Shown: positions 35,612 through 45,284 of the stretch, piece after piece | Numbering within the stretch: position 1 is the first letter of the stretch | How the letters are laid out: each line of letters opens with the position of its first letter | NCBI GenBank assembly: GCA_038207265.1 | Contig: JBBQZZ010000006.1 | Span: forward strand, 1-64,000 | DNA length: 64,000 nucleotides | From: JACMLD01 sp038207265 | GTDB taxonomy: Bacteria > Bacteroidota > Bacteroidia > Chitinophagales > Chitinophagaceae | Direction: 5' to 3' | The notes under the pieces: generated by a model | What the model was told of the DNA's origin: nothing | Seen by the model: the letters and a program-made list of their open reading frames with translations, nothing else | Database searches by the model: none | Translations under genes and position numbers: made by a program

Positions 35612-38600
35612 TTAAGACGGATTGAATTGTAGCATCACAACATATGCTACATCTGCGCCTTTTGAATTGGGTTTATAAATAAAGTATAAATGATGAAGCT
35701 GCCCATCCGTAACTGCTTGCAACGGCACATGCACCACGCCCATCGGGCCCTTCTGCGGAACAGCAAGACTTCCTTTGCCTAACAATTTTCTATCTGCAGC
35801 ATCCAGTCTTACTTCAAAATCAAATCCAAATTTTGGAGCAACCTGCCATGCATTTGTAATATTCACCGAGCCTACTCCGGAAAGATCAACTTCATCAGTA
35901 CTGAACCATCCTGTTTTAGCCTGTGGCAATACCATTAAATGATTCCCATTATAAGTAACCGAAGTAACATTTTCCACTTTTTCTTTGCCTGAAAAATTCA
36001 TCGTGCTACCGTGAATTGCAATACTATTGGTACCCGTGAGCGATTTAATATTGTTACCACCTTTGTCTGTATAACTGGCAGTTAAGACAAGTGCACTGGT
36101 TGGTTTTTGTTTTGGATCGGCAATAACGGTTCCCGATTGTGGCAATGATTTTTTAACTGCAGCTTTATCTCCCAATGATAATATCCAGGTTACAATCTGG
36201 TTAATATCGCTGGCGGGCAAAGACGGATGAGCTGCCATTGCAACATCACCCCATACACCACCACCACCTTTAATAACTTTCTGTGTGAGATAGGTCATTG
36301 CATTGGGATCTTTCTGGTATTTTTTTGCCACATCCACAAATGCCGGTCCGATTGATTTTTCAGCTTCTTTATGACAACTCTTACAATCCAATGTCATCAT
36401 CAGGTTTTTACCACTCACTGTTGCTTGTCCTTGTTGATGACCCATTGTTGCACCTGCTTTATCAAACCCTTCCACGTAATCAACCGATACATATAAATTA
36501 GCAGGATCAATTTTCGCAGTATCATTGTCTTTAACTTCTACTGAATAGCTAACTGGTTTACCCGGCAGATAAAAAGATTTGTTTCCCCCCGTTACTTGAA
36601 TAGTTACCCTGGGTTCTTCATTACCTGCATAAACAGATGCCGTCCCACTTTTGGTGACACCTCCCTGTTCATCTTTAACTGTCACAGAAATTTTATAATC
36701 CCCAGCTGACTGATAACTATAATCTAATATGGGCGAGGTTGTTTCTTTGGTAGTGCCATTGCCTAAATCCCAGGTGTAGGTAAGTTTATCCTTCGGCTTC
36801 TTTATGTCTGCGGTTATTTTTACCGCAAAAGGCAATATACCCGAAGTCTTGTCAACATGCAATGCCGTAATTTTTGGTGCTATATTACCAGGGTTATAAT
36901 CAATGCGGGCAATACCAGCATCAGGATTTTTGCTGAACCAACCGGTACCATATTCAAGCAAGTATAATTTTCCGTCAGGACCTACTTCCATATCAATTAA
37001 AGAATTCACTTTTAGTTCCGGGAAGAAAGGTTCCATCTTATCAAAATCTCCATTGGGCAGCATAGTGACCGCTTTTACCCATCCACGTATCCAATCATAA
37101 ATAATTAATTTACCATTGTAATAATCCGGTAATCTTGTTTCTTTTGGAAACATATCTGTATAATAAACCGGTCCGGCCATTGCATTTCGTCCACCCGTTC
37201 CTACCTGCGGAAAATCTGGCGAAGCTGCATAAGGATACCAGATAAAAGCCGGTTGTGCCGGTGGTAACTCACGCAACCCGGTATTGTTTTTTGAATCATT
37301 GATTGGTTTCATTGGATCAAACGCTTCACCAGATACACCTGTAGCATAATCATACTGGCGGTATGGATAGTTGTTACCAACAAAAAGCGGCCAGCCAAAA
37401 TATCCAGATTTGCGTGCCTGGTTAACTTCATCATATCCGCGCGGACCACGGGTTGCAAGACTATCATTGTTGGCATCAGGGCCTACTTCACCCCAATACA
37501 AATAACTGTTTTTCTGATCCACGGAAATACGATATGGATTTCGATTACCCATTACATATATCTCTGGTCTGGTTTTATCTGTTCCTTTCGGAAAAAGATT
37601 TCCTTCCGGGATCTCGTAAGTGGCATCATCTTTCACTCTTATCCGCATTATCTTGCCCCGGAGATCATTGGTATTACTGGCAGATCTTCTCGCATCATAT
37701 TGCATATGACCCGGCAAATCATTCATGGGTCCGAACCCACTATTCACATATTTAGCACCCTTCTCATCAAAAGGAGTAGAATTATCGCCAGCAGAGAAAT
37801 ACAATAGTTTGTCCGGACCAAATGCGATGGAACCACCGGTATGACAACATATCTCCCTTTGTGATTTTACTTCCAGGATAACTTTTTCAGTGGCTTTGTC
37901 CAATGTGTCGTTCTTAAAAGTAAATCTTGATAACCTGTTCACCGAGCTATCTGCAGGACTATAATAAATATATACCCAATTATTTTTTACGAAATCCGGA
38001 TCCTTTGCAAGTCCCAGCATTCCTTCCTCAGCGTTTACACCAGGCGTTGAAGTCTTATAATACACATTAAAAAATCCGGCTTGTTTCGTTTTTTTTGTAT
38101 CGCTTTTATACAACATTATCTCACCTCTTCTCTGAATTACGAGAATGTCAAGATTTGGAAGAATAGTCATTTCAGTTGGTTCATAGAATTCGCCCACTGC
38201 CAATTGTACTTTTGAGAACCGGTCTTCATCCGGTGGCAATTGCGATTTTACTTTTGTGTAATCTGGCTCTTTGTTATCACCTATTGCATACTGGATGCCT
38301 GCAAGTAAATGTTTGAGATAATTATCCTCACTATAAGATTCTTCAGTATGCCCCAATTCAGTATAAAAAGCGCGTCCTCCGTCATAGTCATGATACCATG
38401 CCATTGGATGATTACCCATTTTATGACCGCCTTTATAACTGGCTTCGTCAATGGTCAGTAATACCTTGGTATCTGGATTCAATTTCTTGTAACTATAGAA
38501 TTCGTCTGTTCTTTTCCATTGCTTAGGAAGATGTTTGGTTGCATTGTTGGTAGGATCAACCACATTGAATATTCCTTCCTGCACATTCGGAAAACTGTCG

Positions 38601-39019
38601 TGGATACCCGGGTGATCAAGAAAATATCCACCTACCAATCTGCCGTACCATCCCCAATCATATTCTCCATCGGCTGCAGCATGTATACCTACGTATCCCC
38701 CGCCTGCCTGGATATATCTTTCAAAGGCCGCTTCCTGCCGGTAATCCAGCAAGTCGCCGGTAGTGCTTAAAAAAATAACTGTTGCATATTTTTTCAATGT
38801 GTCTTCAACAAACATATCGGCATTGGTAGTAGTATCTACTTCAAACGCGTTACCTGCACCCAGTTTCTGAATGGCAGCAATGCCCGCCGGAATGGAAGCA
38901 TGGTGGAAACCGCTGGTTTTAGAAAAAACCAATACACGAGGTTTATCAGATCGTTTGTTGTTACATCCTGTATAAACAATCAATGACAATGCAAATACCA
39001 GAAAAAGAAATTGTTTCAT
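35612..39019 (-). CDS. Multidomain lipoprotein: ThuA, sugar dehydrogenase propeller, PKD, cytochrome c, CBM-like
   Basis: I start at ATG 39019 (MKQFLFLVFALSL), giving 1135 residues and a proper lipoprotein signal ending YTGC. An upstream frame extension of 26 residues is rejected. Domains in order: ThuA-like (about 25-250, VLVFSKTSGFHHASIP, GYVGIHAAADGEYDW); a GSDH-type propeller (about 270-680, EMTILPNLDILVIQRRGEI, GNRNPYRISVD); a PKD domain (about 700-790, YTWDLGNGTTKE). Cytochrome c follows, with CKSCH at about 878-882, and the end is a C-terminal beta domain resembling family 6 carbohydrate-binding modules (about 995-1135). Such fusions occur in Bacteroidota and suggest surface oxidation of sugars with electron transfer through the heme. 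No promoter was recognised. Confidence 0.9.
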   Translation of the reverse strand: MKQFLFLVFALSLIVYTGCNNKRSDKPRVLVFSKTSGFHHASIPAGIAAIQKLGAGNAFEVDTTTNADMFVEDTLKKYATVIFLSTTGDLLDYRQEAAFERYIQAGGGYVGIHAAADGEYDWGWYGRLVGGYFLDHPGIHDSFPNVQEGIFNVVDPTNNATKHLPKQWKRTDEFYSYKKLNPDTKVLLTIDEASYKGGHKMGNHPMAWYHDYDGGRAFYTELGHTEESYSEDNYLKHLLAGIQYAIGDNKEPDYTKVKSQLPPDEDRFSKVQLAVGEFYEPTEMTILPNLDILVIQRRGEIMLYKSDTKKTKQAGFFNVYYKTSTPGVNAEEGMLGLAKDPDFVKNNWVYIYYSPADSSVNRLSRFTFKNDTLDKATEKVILEVKSQREICCHTGGSIAFGPDKLLYFSAGDNSTPFDEKGAKYVNSGFGPMNDLPGHMQYDARRSASNTNDLRGKIMRIRVKDDATYEIPEGNLFPKGTDKTRPEIYVMGNRNPYRISVDQKNSYLYWGEVGPDANNDSLATRGPRGYDEVNQARKSGYFGWPLFVGNNYPYRQYDYATGVSGEAFDPMKPINDSKNNTGLRELPPAQPAFIWYPYAASPDFPQVGTGGRNAMAGPVYYTDMFPKETRLPDYYNGKLIIYDWIRGWVKAVTMLPNGDFDKMEPFFPELKVNSLIDMEVGPDGKLYLLEYGTGWFSKNPDAGIARIDYNPGNIAPKITALHVDKTSGILPFAVKITADIKKPKDKLTYTWDLGNGTTKETTSPILDYSYQSAGDYKISVTVKDEQGGVTKSGTASVYAGNEEPRVTIQVTGGNKSFYLPGKPVSYSVEVKDNDTAKIDPANLYVSVDYVEGFDKAGATMGHQQGQATVSGKNLMMTLDCKSCHKEAEKSIGPAFVDVAKKYQKDPNAMTYLTQKVIKGGGGVWGDVAMAAHPSLPASDINQIVTWILSLGDKAAVKKSLPQSGTVIADPKQKPTSALVLTASYTDKGGNNIKSLTGTNSIAIHGSTMNFSGKEKVENVTSVTYNGNHLMVLPQAKTGWFSTDEVDLSGVGSVNITNAWQVAPKFGFDFEVRLDAADRKLLGKGSLAVPQKGPMGVVHVPLQAVTDGQLHHLYFIYKPNSKGADVAYVVMLQFNPS

Positions 39020-39285
39020 ATTCAAGCTTAGTTTTAATTTTTGTGCGTTTATGTAACCGGCCATTGCAAAAAGCCGGGCTTTTCTTGCGTCGCACACTTG
39101 TACTATTTTAACTATAGTCAGCTGCGTTGTTACAAACTGGCTTCAATATTAATGAATAAATAGAACATGAAGTCAATGTTTATTCAATCGGTATGCGTAG
39201 GAAGGTGAAAAGAAATGGGGGATACGGAGTTGAATAATTTTACAACTGCTATCGTTAACAAAAAAGACGAGTAAACCGTTTAATA

Positions 39286-41424
39286 TTAAGCTCTTTTTGA
39301 ATGTTGCATATGAAAGGAAATTTTATTATGCAAATCTTCCGGCCTGAAAGGCTTTGGAACGAAATCAAGAAATCCTTTTTGCAATAAATCCGTCTGCATA
39401 TTATCATAAACTGCTGCCGTGAAAGCGAGTACAGGAATTTCGGGGTCAATCTTTTTTATTTCATTCAACGCGGTAGCTCCGTCCATTTCGGGCATTTCAA
39501 GATCCAATAACAATAAATCAAAATAATCTTTCCTGTATTTTTCGACAGCCTCCCTGCCATTTACCGCTTCAGTTACCTCAATTCCCCATTTTGTCAGGAA
39601 TCTTTTTGCAATAGACATGTTTACCGGGTTGTCTTCTGCAAGCAATATGCGTGTTCCTGTTAGTAGCCGCAAATTTTTTGCCTTTTCTTCATTGATGTAC
39701 ATTTTACGGTTTTCATTTATTTTCAGTTCAACCGTAAATTGAAAAACACTACCCTTTCCCCGCGAACTTTCCAGGATTAGCTCACTGTTAAACATATTCA
39801 CCAACTTCTTACTGATGGAAAGCCCAAGACCTGTTCCGCCATATTTGCGGGTTGTATCTACATCTGCCTGCGTAAAACTGGCAAATATTTCTTTTTGCTT
39901 TTCTTTGGGTATACCAATACCAGTATCAACTACCATAAATTGTATGGTGACTTTACTGCTGGAAGAGAATAATCTTTTAACGATTATACAAATACTTCCT
40001 TCCTGCGTAAACTTTATGGCATTGGAGAGTAGGTTGGATAAAACCTGGTTTATTCGGGTCTGGTCTGTGATAACCTCTATGTCCAGACCCTCCGAAATTT
40101 CAGTAAAAAAGTGCAACCTTTTTGCCTTTACCTGCGGTGCAAATTGTGCGGCAATCCTTTCTGTCAGTTCTTTGATGTTTACAGGTGCTTCTTCCAGTTC
40201 CAGTTTACCTGCTTCAATTTTATTATAATCGAGAATATCATTGATGAGCAACATCATGTGCTCAGAAGAAAATTTAAGAATATCAAGCTGGGGCTTCTGC
40301 ACTGGCAGATAACTGTCTTGCAGCAACAAATGAGAAGCGCCGATAATACCATTGAGCGGGGTTCTTAATTCATGACTCATATTAGAAAGAAAACGGGATT
40401 TGGTCTTGGCAGCTTCTTCCGCTTTTTCTTTGGCCTTCATGAGTTCAAATTCGGTCATTTTCACATCAGAAATATCCAGGATACTCACCTTTGTATAACG
40501 TATACCCTTATATGCAAATGGAACTATACTTACATATCCATAAAATATTTTTCCCTTCCTTGTATTGAAGGTCAGTTCACCTTGCCAGTTTTTTGAAGAT
40601 TCTGGATCTGCCTGGTCGATGCTGCTGAAATGCTTTACATTGTCTTCGCTGAACCAATTTTCTATATGGGTAGATTCTATTTCAGAAGATAGCGTAGCGC
40701 CAAATAGTTCCATGGCCCGCTGATTACAGCTGGCAATGATTTTAGACTCATTAAATATAATAAAAACAGCATCCAGCGAAGTATTAAAGATCGTATCCCC
40801 AAATTTCTTTTCCTGCAATATGGCCACCTCATTGTCTTTATTTAACCTCAATATGGCATAAGAAATAAATAGCGTAGCTACCAAAGAGACAAACAGGTTA
40901 CTATTATATAATCTCGCATACAGGGGTTCTGCCATGATCTGAATATTATTTACCTGGGGATTGGCAAATAAACAGATGAGCAGTGATCCAACAGTAATCG
41001 TATACACCAATAACAGCTCCTGGAAACTTTTCCTGAAACTCACCACAAAAGTCAATACCAGGAAATACGGAAAATATAAAAGGTAGCCACCGGTACGCAA
41101 CCCCTCGGCATAATTAATGATGATGAGGTATAAATTTACATTGATGATAGATAATATACGGCCGATTTCGAGTTTCCTCCTGTAATTATAATAATATGCC
41201 AGCAGAAAAATATAAGCAGCAGTAATGTTTATTAAACCGCTGATATATAATTTGTGATATATATAAATTGCAACTGAAAAACAGTTTACCAGCAATGCAA
41301 TGATAATAAACTGGTTAAACCGGATAATCTTTTTTTCCTGTTCCTTGGATATACCCGGGTCTACCCCGGTATCTATAATATCCTGATAAATTGACCAGCA
41401 AATATGTAATAATTTTTCTTTCAT
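39286..41424 (-). CDS. Hybrid sensor histidine kinase with N-terminal membrane domain and receiver
   Basis: A 712-residue protein. The N-terminal ~200 residues contain about six hydrophobic helices (for example IIALLVNCFSVAIYIYH). Next is a PAS-like domain (about 215-320, FNTSLDAVFIIFNES) and a HisKA dimerisation helix, SNMSHELRTPLNG with the phosphate-accepting His near residue 350. A HATPase_c domain follows (VDTGIGIPKEKQKEIF and KYGGTGLGLSISK). The C-terminal receiver has LLLLDLEMPEMDG, with the Asp near residue 640. It is a bona fide hybrid kinase. It is transcribed divergently from an Hpt gene and a LytTR regulator with only 37 bases between starts, so the three probably form one phosphorelay. 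Confidence 0.95.
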   Translation of the reverse strand: MKEKLLHICWSIYQDIIDTGVDPGISKEQEKKIIRFNQFIIIALLVNCFSVAIYIYHKLYISGLINITAAYIFLLAYYYNYRRKLEIGRILSIINVNLYLIIINYAEGLRTGGYLLYFPYFLVLTFVVSFRKSFQELLLVYTITVGSLLICLFANPQVNNIQIMAEPLYARLYNSNLFVSLVATLFISYAILRLNKDNEVAILQEKKFGDTIFNTSLDAVFIIFNESKIIASCNQRAMELFGATLSSEIESTHIENWFSEDNVKHFSSIDQADPESSKNWQGELTFNTRKGKIFYGYVSIVPFAYKGIRYTKVSILDISDVKMTEFELMKAKEKAEEAAKTKSRFLSNMSHELRTPLNGIIGASHLLLQDSYLPVQKPQLDILKFSSEHMMLLINDILDYNKIEAGKLELEEAPVNIKELTERIAAQFAPQVKAKRLHFFTEISEGLDIEVITDQTRINQVLSNLLSNAIKFTQEGSICIIVKRLFSSSSKVTIQFMVVDTGIGIPKEKQKEIFASFTQADVDTTRKYGGTGLGLSISKKLVNMFNSELILESSRGKGSVFQFTVELKINENRKMYINEEKAKNLRLLTGTRILLAEDNPVNMSIAKRFLTKWGIEVTEAVNGREAVEKYRKDYFDLLLLDLEMPEMDGATALNEIKKIDPEIPVLAFTAAVYDNMQTDLLQKGFLDFVPKPFRPEDLHNKISFHMQHSKRA

Positions 41425-41461
41425 AGAGTTATTAGATCAGAATTTTCCAATAAAAAGGGAA

Positions 41462-41908
41462 ATGATCGTTTATATAACGAAAAAGTCCAACATCTATTTT
41501 CCTATGGCCAACGAAACCTTACCTAAACAGTTCATTTTTAATGAAAAACTGGATGCCGACTATTTATTTAGCCTGTATGCGGACGATTATGAATATATAG
41601 AAGAAGTATTTTTTACTACTCTCCAGCACTTCGATCAGGATTTTGATTCCTTAAAACTGGCATATGAAAACGAAATCCTCGCTGATCTCAGAAAAGCCAT
41701 TCACAAAATCAAACCCACTTTTGGTTTTACTGGTTTACTAAATACCCAACAGGAATGCAAGGAATTTGAAGACAAATGTGCCGCTGTTTCATCCACACAA
41801 GATTTGGCAAATGAATTCCGGCAAATCAGGAATATACTGATAGAAGTAAAATGCGTTATTGAATCCGAGCACATACGTTTAAAAGAATTTAATTCAAATC
41901 CAATATGA
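41462..41908 (+). CDS. Hpt domain phosphotransfer protein
   Basis: A 148-residue protein whose core is a helical bundle with AIHKIKPTFGFTGL. His81 is in the position of the phosphorylated histidine of Hpt domains. There is no signal peptide or membrane segment. The ATG at 41462 has AGGG ahead of it. ATG 41504 (MANETLPKQF) is an alternative that still contains the domain. Its stop overlaps the start of the LytTR regulator gene by four bases (ATGA), implying coupled expression. It most likely carries phosphate from the receiver of the divergent hybrid kinase to the regulator. Confidence 0.85.
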   Translation: MIVYITKKSNIYFPMANETLPKQFIFNEKLDADYLFSLYADDYEYIEEVFFTTLQHFDQDFDSLKLAYENEILADLRKAIHKIKPTFGFTGLLNTQQECKEFEDKCAAVSSTQDLANEFRQIRNILIEVKCVIESEHIRLKEFNSNPI

Positions 41909-42603
41909 GTCTTAGTTGTATTATTGTAGAAGATCTTCAGGTTGCCGCAGATTACCTAAACAGGTGCTGTGAAAAAAGTGGGCAGCTAAATGTACAGGGG
42001 CTTTTTGCCAATGTGAATGATGCCCTGCAATATTTGAATACTACTTCGGTTGATTTGCTTTTTCTTGATGTGGAAATGCCCGGCGCGACCGGCTTTGATT
42101 TACTGGATCAGATTGCTTACACACCAAAAGTTATCTTAACCACATCAAAGCCAGAATATGCATACGATGCATTTGAATACAATGTCAGCGATTTTTTGAA
42201 AAAGCCATTTACGTATCAGCGTTTCCTCGACGCACTTAAAAAAGTGTCACAACCAGTAAGCCAAACAACGGATACAGTAACTGAAACCGGTATTGATCAC
42301 ATTTTTATTAAATCAGATGGCAAACTGATAAGACTAAATAACAGTGATATTCTTTACATAGAAAGCATGGGTGATTATGTAAAATTCGTGACCATGGAAA
42401 AAAAATATGTAACTCATAACACCATAAAGAACCTGGAAGAGAAAGTGAGTAAGCTGGACTTTATGAAAGTGCACCGCTCGTATATTATCAATATAAACAA
42501 GATAAGTAACATCCGCGAAAGTGGCTTATATATCAACGGCACGGAGATCCCCATTAGTAAATCGCATAAACAAGACGTTCTTAAAAGACTAAATATTATC
42601 TGA
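41905..42603 (+). CDS. LytTR family response regulator
   Basis: A 232-residue transcription regulator. The receiver domain (about 1-115) has acidic ED at 9-10, phosphorylatable Asp55 in LLFLDVEMPG, and the conserved Lys in FLKKPF. The LytTR DNA-binding domain (about 130-232) has ILYIESMGDYVKFVT and FMKVHRSYIINI. LytTR proteins bind DNA by a beta-strand mode and often control envelope or polysaccharide genes. It is coupled to the Hpt gene upstream. Targets are unknown. Confidence 0.95.
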   Translation: MSLSCIIVEDLQVAADYLNRCCEKSGQLNVQGLFANVNDALQYLNTTSVDLLFLDVEMPGATGFDLLDQIAYTPKVILTTSKPEYAYDAFEYNVSDFLKKPFTYQRFLDALKKVSQPVSQTTDTVTETGIDHIFIKSDGKLIRLNNSDILYIESMGDYVKFVTMEKKYVTHNTIKNLEEKVSKLDFMKVHRSYIININKISNIRESGLYINGTEIPISKSHKQDVLKRLNII

Positions 42604-42960
42604 GCCAATGAAAAGCGCTGCCAATTGCTTATTAGTTTGAAGAATGCTTTATCGAAGCTTTTGTCCAAAAAAATGACTTCCGCCGCTATTTATCGAAAAT
42701 ATTAAGAAAATGCTTTTTAAACAGCAATCTTTGTTCTGTTGATGTAACCACCCTATGAATCCCAAACCCTGAAGGCCCTTCAAACAAACAATTATCCGAT
42801 ACCTTTTAGTAAAACCATTATAATTTTAAGCGTGAACCAAATTTTACCCTTTAAAACTAAATCCTCGTCCTACGGAAAAACCTACTCCATCCTTTGAAAA
42901 ATGTATACCGGCTGATCCGATTCCTTGAAAAAAATTTGTTGTAGTCCTTCAAAAAAAATT
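42604..42960. other. Intergenic stretch without a gene
   Basis: About 360 A+T-rich bases after the LytTR gene. I see no open frame with gene-like features, no RNA gene and no strong promoter. CTTCAAACAA and CCTTCAAAAAAAA are only simple A-rich runs. Confidence 0.6.
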
Positions 42961-42996
42961 AAATCAAAAGCCACTGCAAACAGTGGCTTTTGATTT
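42951..42996 (-). terminator. Terminator of the DUF4136 gene
   Basis: A perfect 16-bp stem pairs 42961-42976 with 42981-42996 around CAAA. On the minus strand it is followed by TTAATTTTTTTT. It lies 17 bases after the DUF4136 stop. Confidence 0.93.
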
Positions 42997-43013
42997 ATAA
43001 TAAGATCTTTCAT

Positions 43014-43595
43014 TTAATTTTTTGCAACATCAAATTTCCGGAAAATGGATTTAACGCTACTCTGAATTTCTTTGCGGGTCATATACTTGCTGTCAACATT
43101 ATCTGTTGTCCAACCTTGCCATACGGTCTTATCAGAATTTCCGTCAGACATTGTTATAGTCAATGTACCTTCCCGTACGGGAACATTATAATCTCTGTAA
43201 CCCCAGAATTGTGAAGGATAAAAAATGGTTCCATAACGACGAGAATAAGGATTGAAATACAATCTTGATGTTGCAGGCGAATATACCGGATCACTTTGTT
43301 TCCTGGTACCTTTTTCTATCAAAACATCATAGCTAAGTACTACATCCGGGTTGTTGCTGACTTCTTTCCACCCGGCTCTCTGCAATTCTTTGCTAACGGC
43401 ATCATGTACATTTTGTTCTTCCAGGTTGTTTCCCTTTCCTTTCTTACCATCATTATGATCTATCCAGGCAAATGTTTTGTATTGGCTGAAATCTGTGTGC
43501 CTGTCTTTTTCAATATGGGCAGTTGATGAACAACTTGTCACAATAAAGCATATTGAAACGAAAACAGCCAATAACTGAACTACTTTCTTTTTCAT
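43014..43595 (-). CDS. DUF4136 domain lipoprotein
   Basis: A 193-residue protein with a lipoprotein signal (Cys22 in IVTSCSS). The DUF4136 domain follows, recognisable from DFSQYKTFAWID, a central NPDVVLSYDVLIEKGT, and the end DKTVWQGWTTDNVDSK with IQSSVKSIFRKF. Such lipoproteins are common in Bacteroidota and Proteobacteria and have no assigned function. It is monocistronic, with a strong terminator. Location is expected to be the inner leaflet of the outer membrane. Confidence 0.9.
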   Translation of the reverse strand: MKKKVVQLLAVFVSICFIVTSCSSTAHIEKDRHTDFSQYKTFAWIDHNDGKKGKGNNLEEQNVHDAVSKELQRAGWKEVSNNPDVVLSYDVLIEKGTRKQSDPVYSPATSRLYFNPYSRRYGTIFYPSQFWGYRDYNVPVREGTLTITMSDGNSDKTVWQGWTTDNVDSKYMTRKEIQSSVKSIFRKFDVAKN

Positions 43596-43728
43596 ATTTA
43601 GTTTTTTAAAATAGTTACAAAATCAGTAACAATAATATAAACGACAAAAAGAATGCAGGGCTTAGCAAGAAATTGTGAAAGTTTGGTGAAGGAAATGTGA
43701 ATTTCGTCTGGACGCTTTACAAATGAAA

Positions 43729-43749
43729 AAGACACTGATGCAGTGTCTT
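43729..43749 (-). terminator. Terminator of the beta-CASP RNase-like gene
   Basis: AAGACACTG (43729-43737), ATG loop, CAGTGTCTT (43741-43749) form a 9-bp stem. On the minus strand it is followed by TTTCATTT. It lies 28 bases after the stop. Confidence 0.8.
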
Positions 43750-43777
43750 CAATAAAACAATTATAAAACAATTTTGT

Positions 43778-45181
43778 TTAAGTAAGTCCGATTTCAAAAT
43801 GTTGTTCTGGTATTTCTACATCCATAAATCCCTTGTTGATTAAACGTTGTTTGAAAGCCTGCTGCACTTCGTACTCACCATGGACCAGGAATAATTTTTT
43901 TACGAGTTTGGGATCCTGGCAGGCAAGAAACTGGCATAAATCTTCATAATCACCATGAGCACTCATGCTTCTTATTGATCCAATTTCTGCATGCACTTCA
44001 TGGGGCACTCCATATATACCCACTTCTTTTGCACCGGCCAATAATCTCCCACCCAATGAATGAGGTTCGCAGTAGCCCGTGAACAGAATGGTATTGCGGC
44101 TGTTTTCTATGTTGTTGCTGATATGATGTTTTACCCGGCCCGCATCACCCATACCGCTGGCAGAAATGATGACGCAGGGTTCACTTCTGAAATTGAGTAA
44201 TTTGGATTCATCTACCGTTTTAATATACTTAAGACCTTTGAAACCAAATGGGTCATTATCACTTTCCATTACTTTTTGAATGGTCTTATTAAAGTATTGC
44301 GGATACTTTTTTACTACTTCTGTTGCTTCAACACTCAACGGACTGTCTACAAAATAATCTACATCCGGTAAGCGTCGTTCCGTTTCCAGCTGGTTCAATG
44401 CAAATAAAATTTCCTGTGTTCTGCCAACGCTGAAAGCTGGCATAATCAACTTTCCTTTTTTCTGCTGACAAGCTTTTTCAACCCATTGCAAAATCAGATC
44501 CGGTGTAGTTGTATTAACATCATGAAGGCTGTTACCATAAGTTGACTCAATAAGAATATAATCTGCCTGAGAAAAAACTTCAGGTGATTTCAGAATAACA
44601 TCCCGGTACCTGCCTACATCACCGCTGAAAGTTAAACGGCTGGTTTTTCCATCCTCTGTTATTTTCAAGTGAACTGCTGCACTACCAATGATATGGCCGG
44701 CATCTGTATACATTAACTGAACCTGTTCATCAATTGTAAACCACTGGCCGTATTCAACGGATACAAAATGATTTATGCAAGCCTTCGCGTCTTCCATTGT
44801 GTAGAGAGGCTTTAGGTAGGGCAATCCGTCAGCAGCTCTTCTTTTATTTGTATACTTCACATCGTCCTCCTGTATCTCGGCCGAATCTTCGAGTAATATC
44901 TGCGTCAAATCTTTTGTAGCAGGCGTACAGAAAATTTTTCCACCAAAACCATCTTTCACAAGTTTTGGTATTAATCCACTGTGATCAATATGCGCGTGTG
45001 AAAGTATCAGGTTGGTTACCTCCGCCGGATCAAATCCCCAGTCACGGTTAAGCACATCCGTATTTTTTCCCATTCCCTGGAACATACCGCAGTCCAGTAA
45101 ATATTTTTTGCCATTTTTCAATGTAAGCAGGTGTTTTGAACCTGTAACGGTACGTGCAGCACCATGGAAAGCAATCTTCAT
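43778..45181 (-). CDS. MBL-fold beta-CASP ribonuclease-like protein
   Basis: A 467-residue protein with the metallo-beta-lactamase motif SHAHIDHSG (His62, His64, Asp66, His67). Further metal ligands are suggested by DAGHIIGSA and FSGDVGRY. A beta-CASP domain has IESTYGNSLH, MPAFSVGRTQEILFAL and ISASGMGDAGRVKHH, and the end is SAHGDYEDLCQFL. It belongs to the CPSF-73/YsiA-like single-protein family that cuts RNA in the cytoplasm. Substrate specificity is not evident. Its neighbours on the same strand are a DUF4442 protein and a papain-like protease. Confidence 0.92.
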   Translation of the reverse strand: MKIAFHGAARTVTGSKHLLTLKNGKKYLLDCGMFQGMGKNTDVLNRDWGFDPAEVTNLILSHAHIDHSGLIPKLVKDGFGGKIFCTPATKDLTQILLEDSAEIQEDDVKYTNKRRAADGLPYLKPLYTMEDAKACINHFVSVEYGQWFTIDEQVQLMYTDAGHIIGSAAVHLKITEDGKTSRLTFSGDVGRYRDVILKSPEVFSQADYILIESTYGNSLHDVNTTTPDLILQWVEKACQQKKGKLIMPAFSVGRTQEILFALNQLETERRLPDVDYFVDSPLSVEATEVVKKYPQYFNKTIQKVMESDNDPFGFKGLKYIKTVDESKLLNFRSEPCVIISASGMGDAGRVKHHISNNIENSRNTILFTGYCEPHSLGGRLLAGAKEVGIYGVPHEVHAEIGSIRSMSAHGDYEDLCQFLACQDPKLVKKLFLVHGEYEVQQAFKQRLINKGFMDVEIPEQHFEIGLT

Positions 45182-45284
45182 TTTTGTCCCCCGGGGATTT
45201 ATTTTTAAAAAATTTTATATCCAGTATTGTACAACAACAGAAAGGTAACTATTAAATACATCAGAATGCGCCATTATGCAAAGG

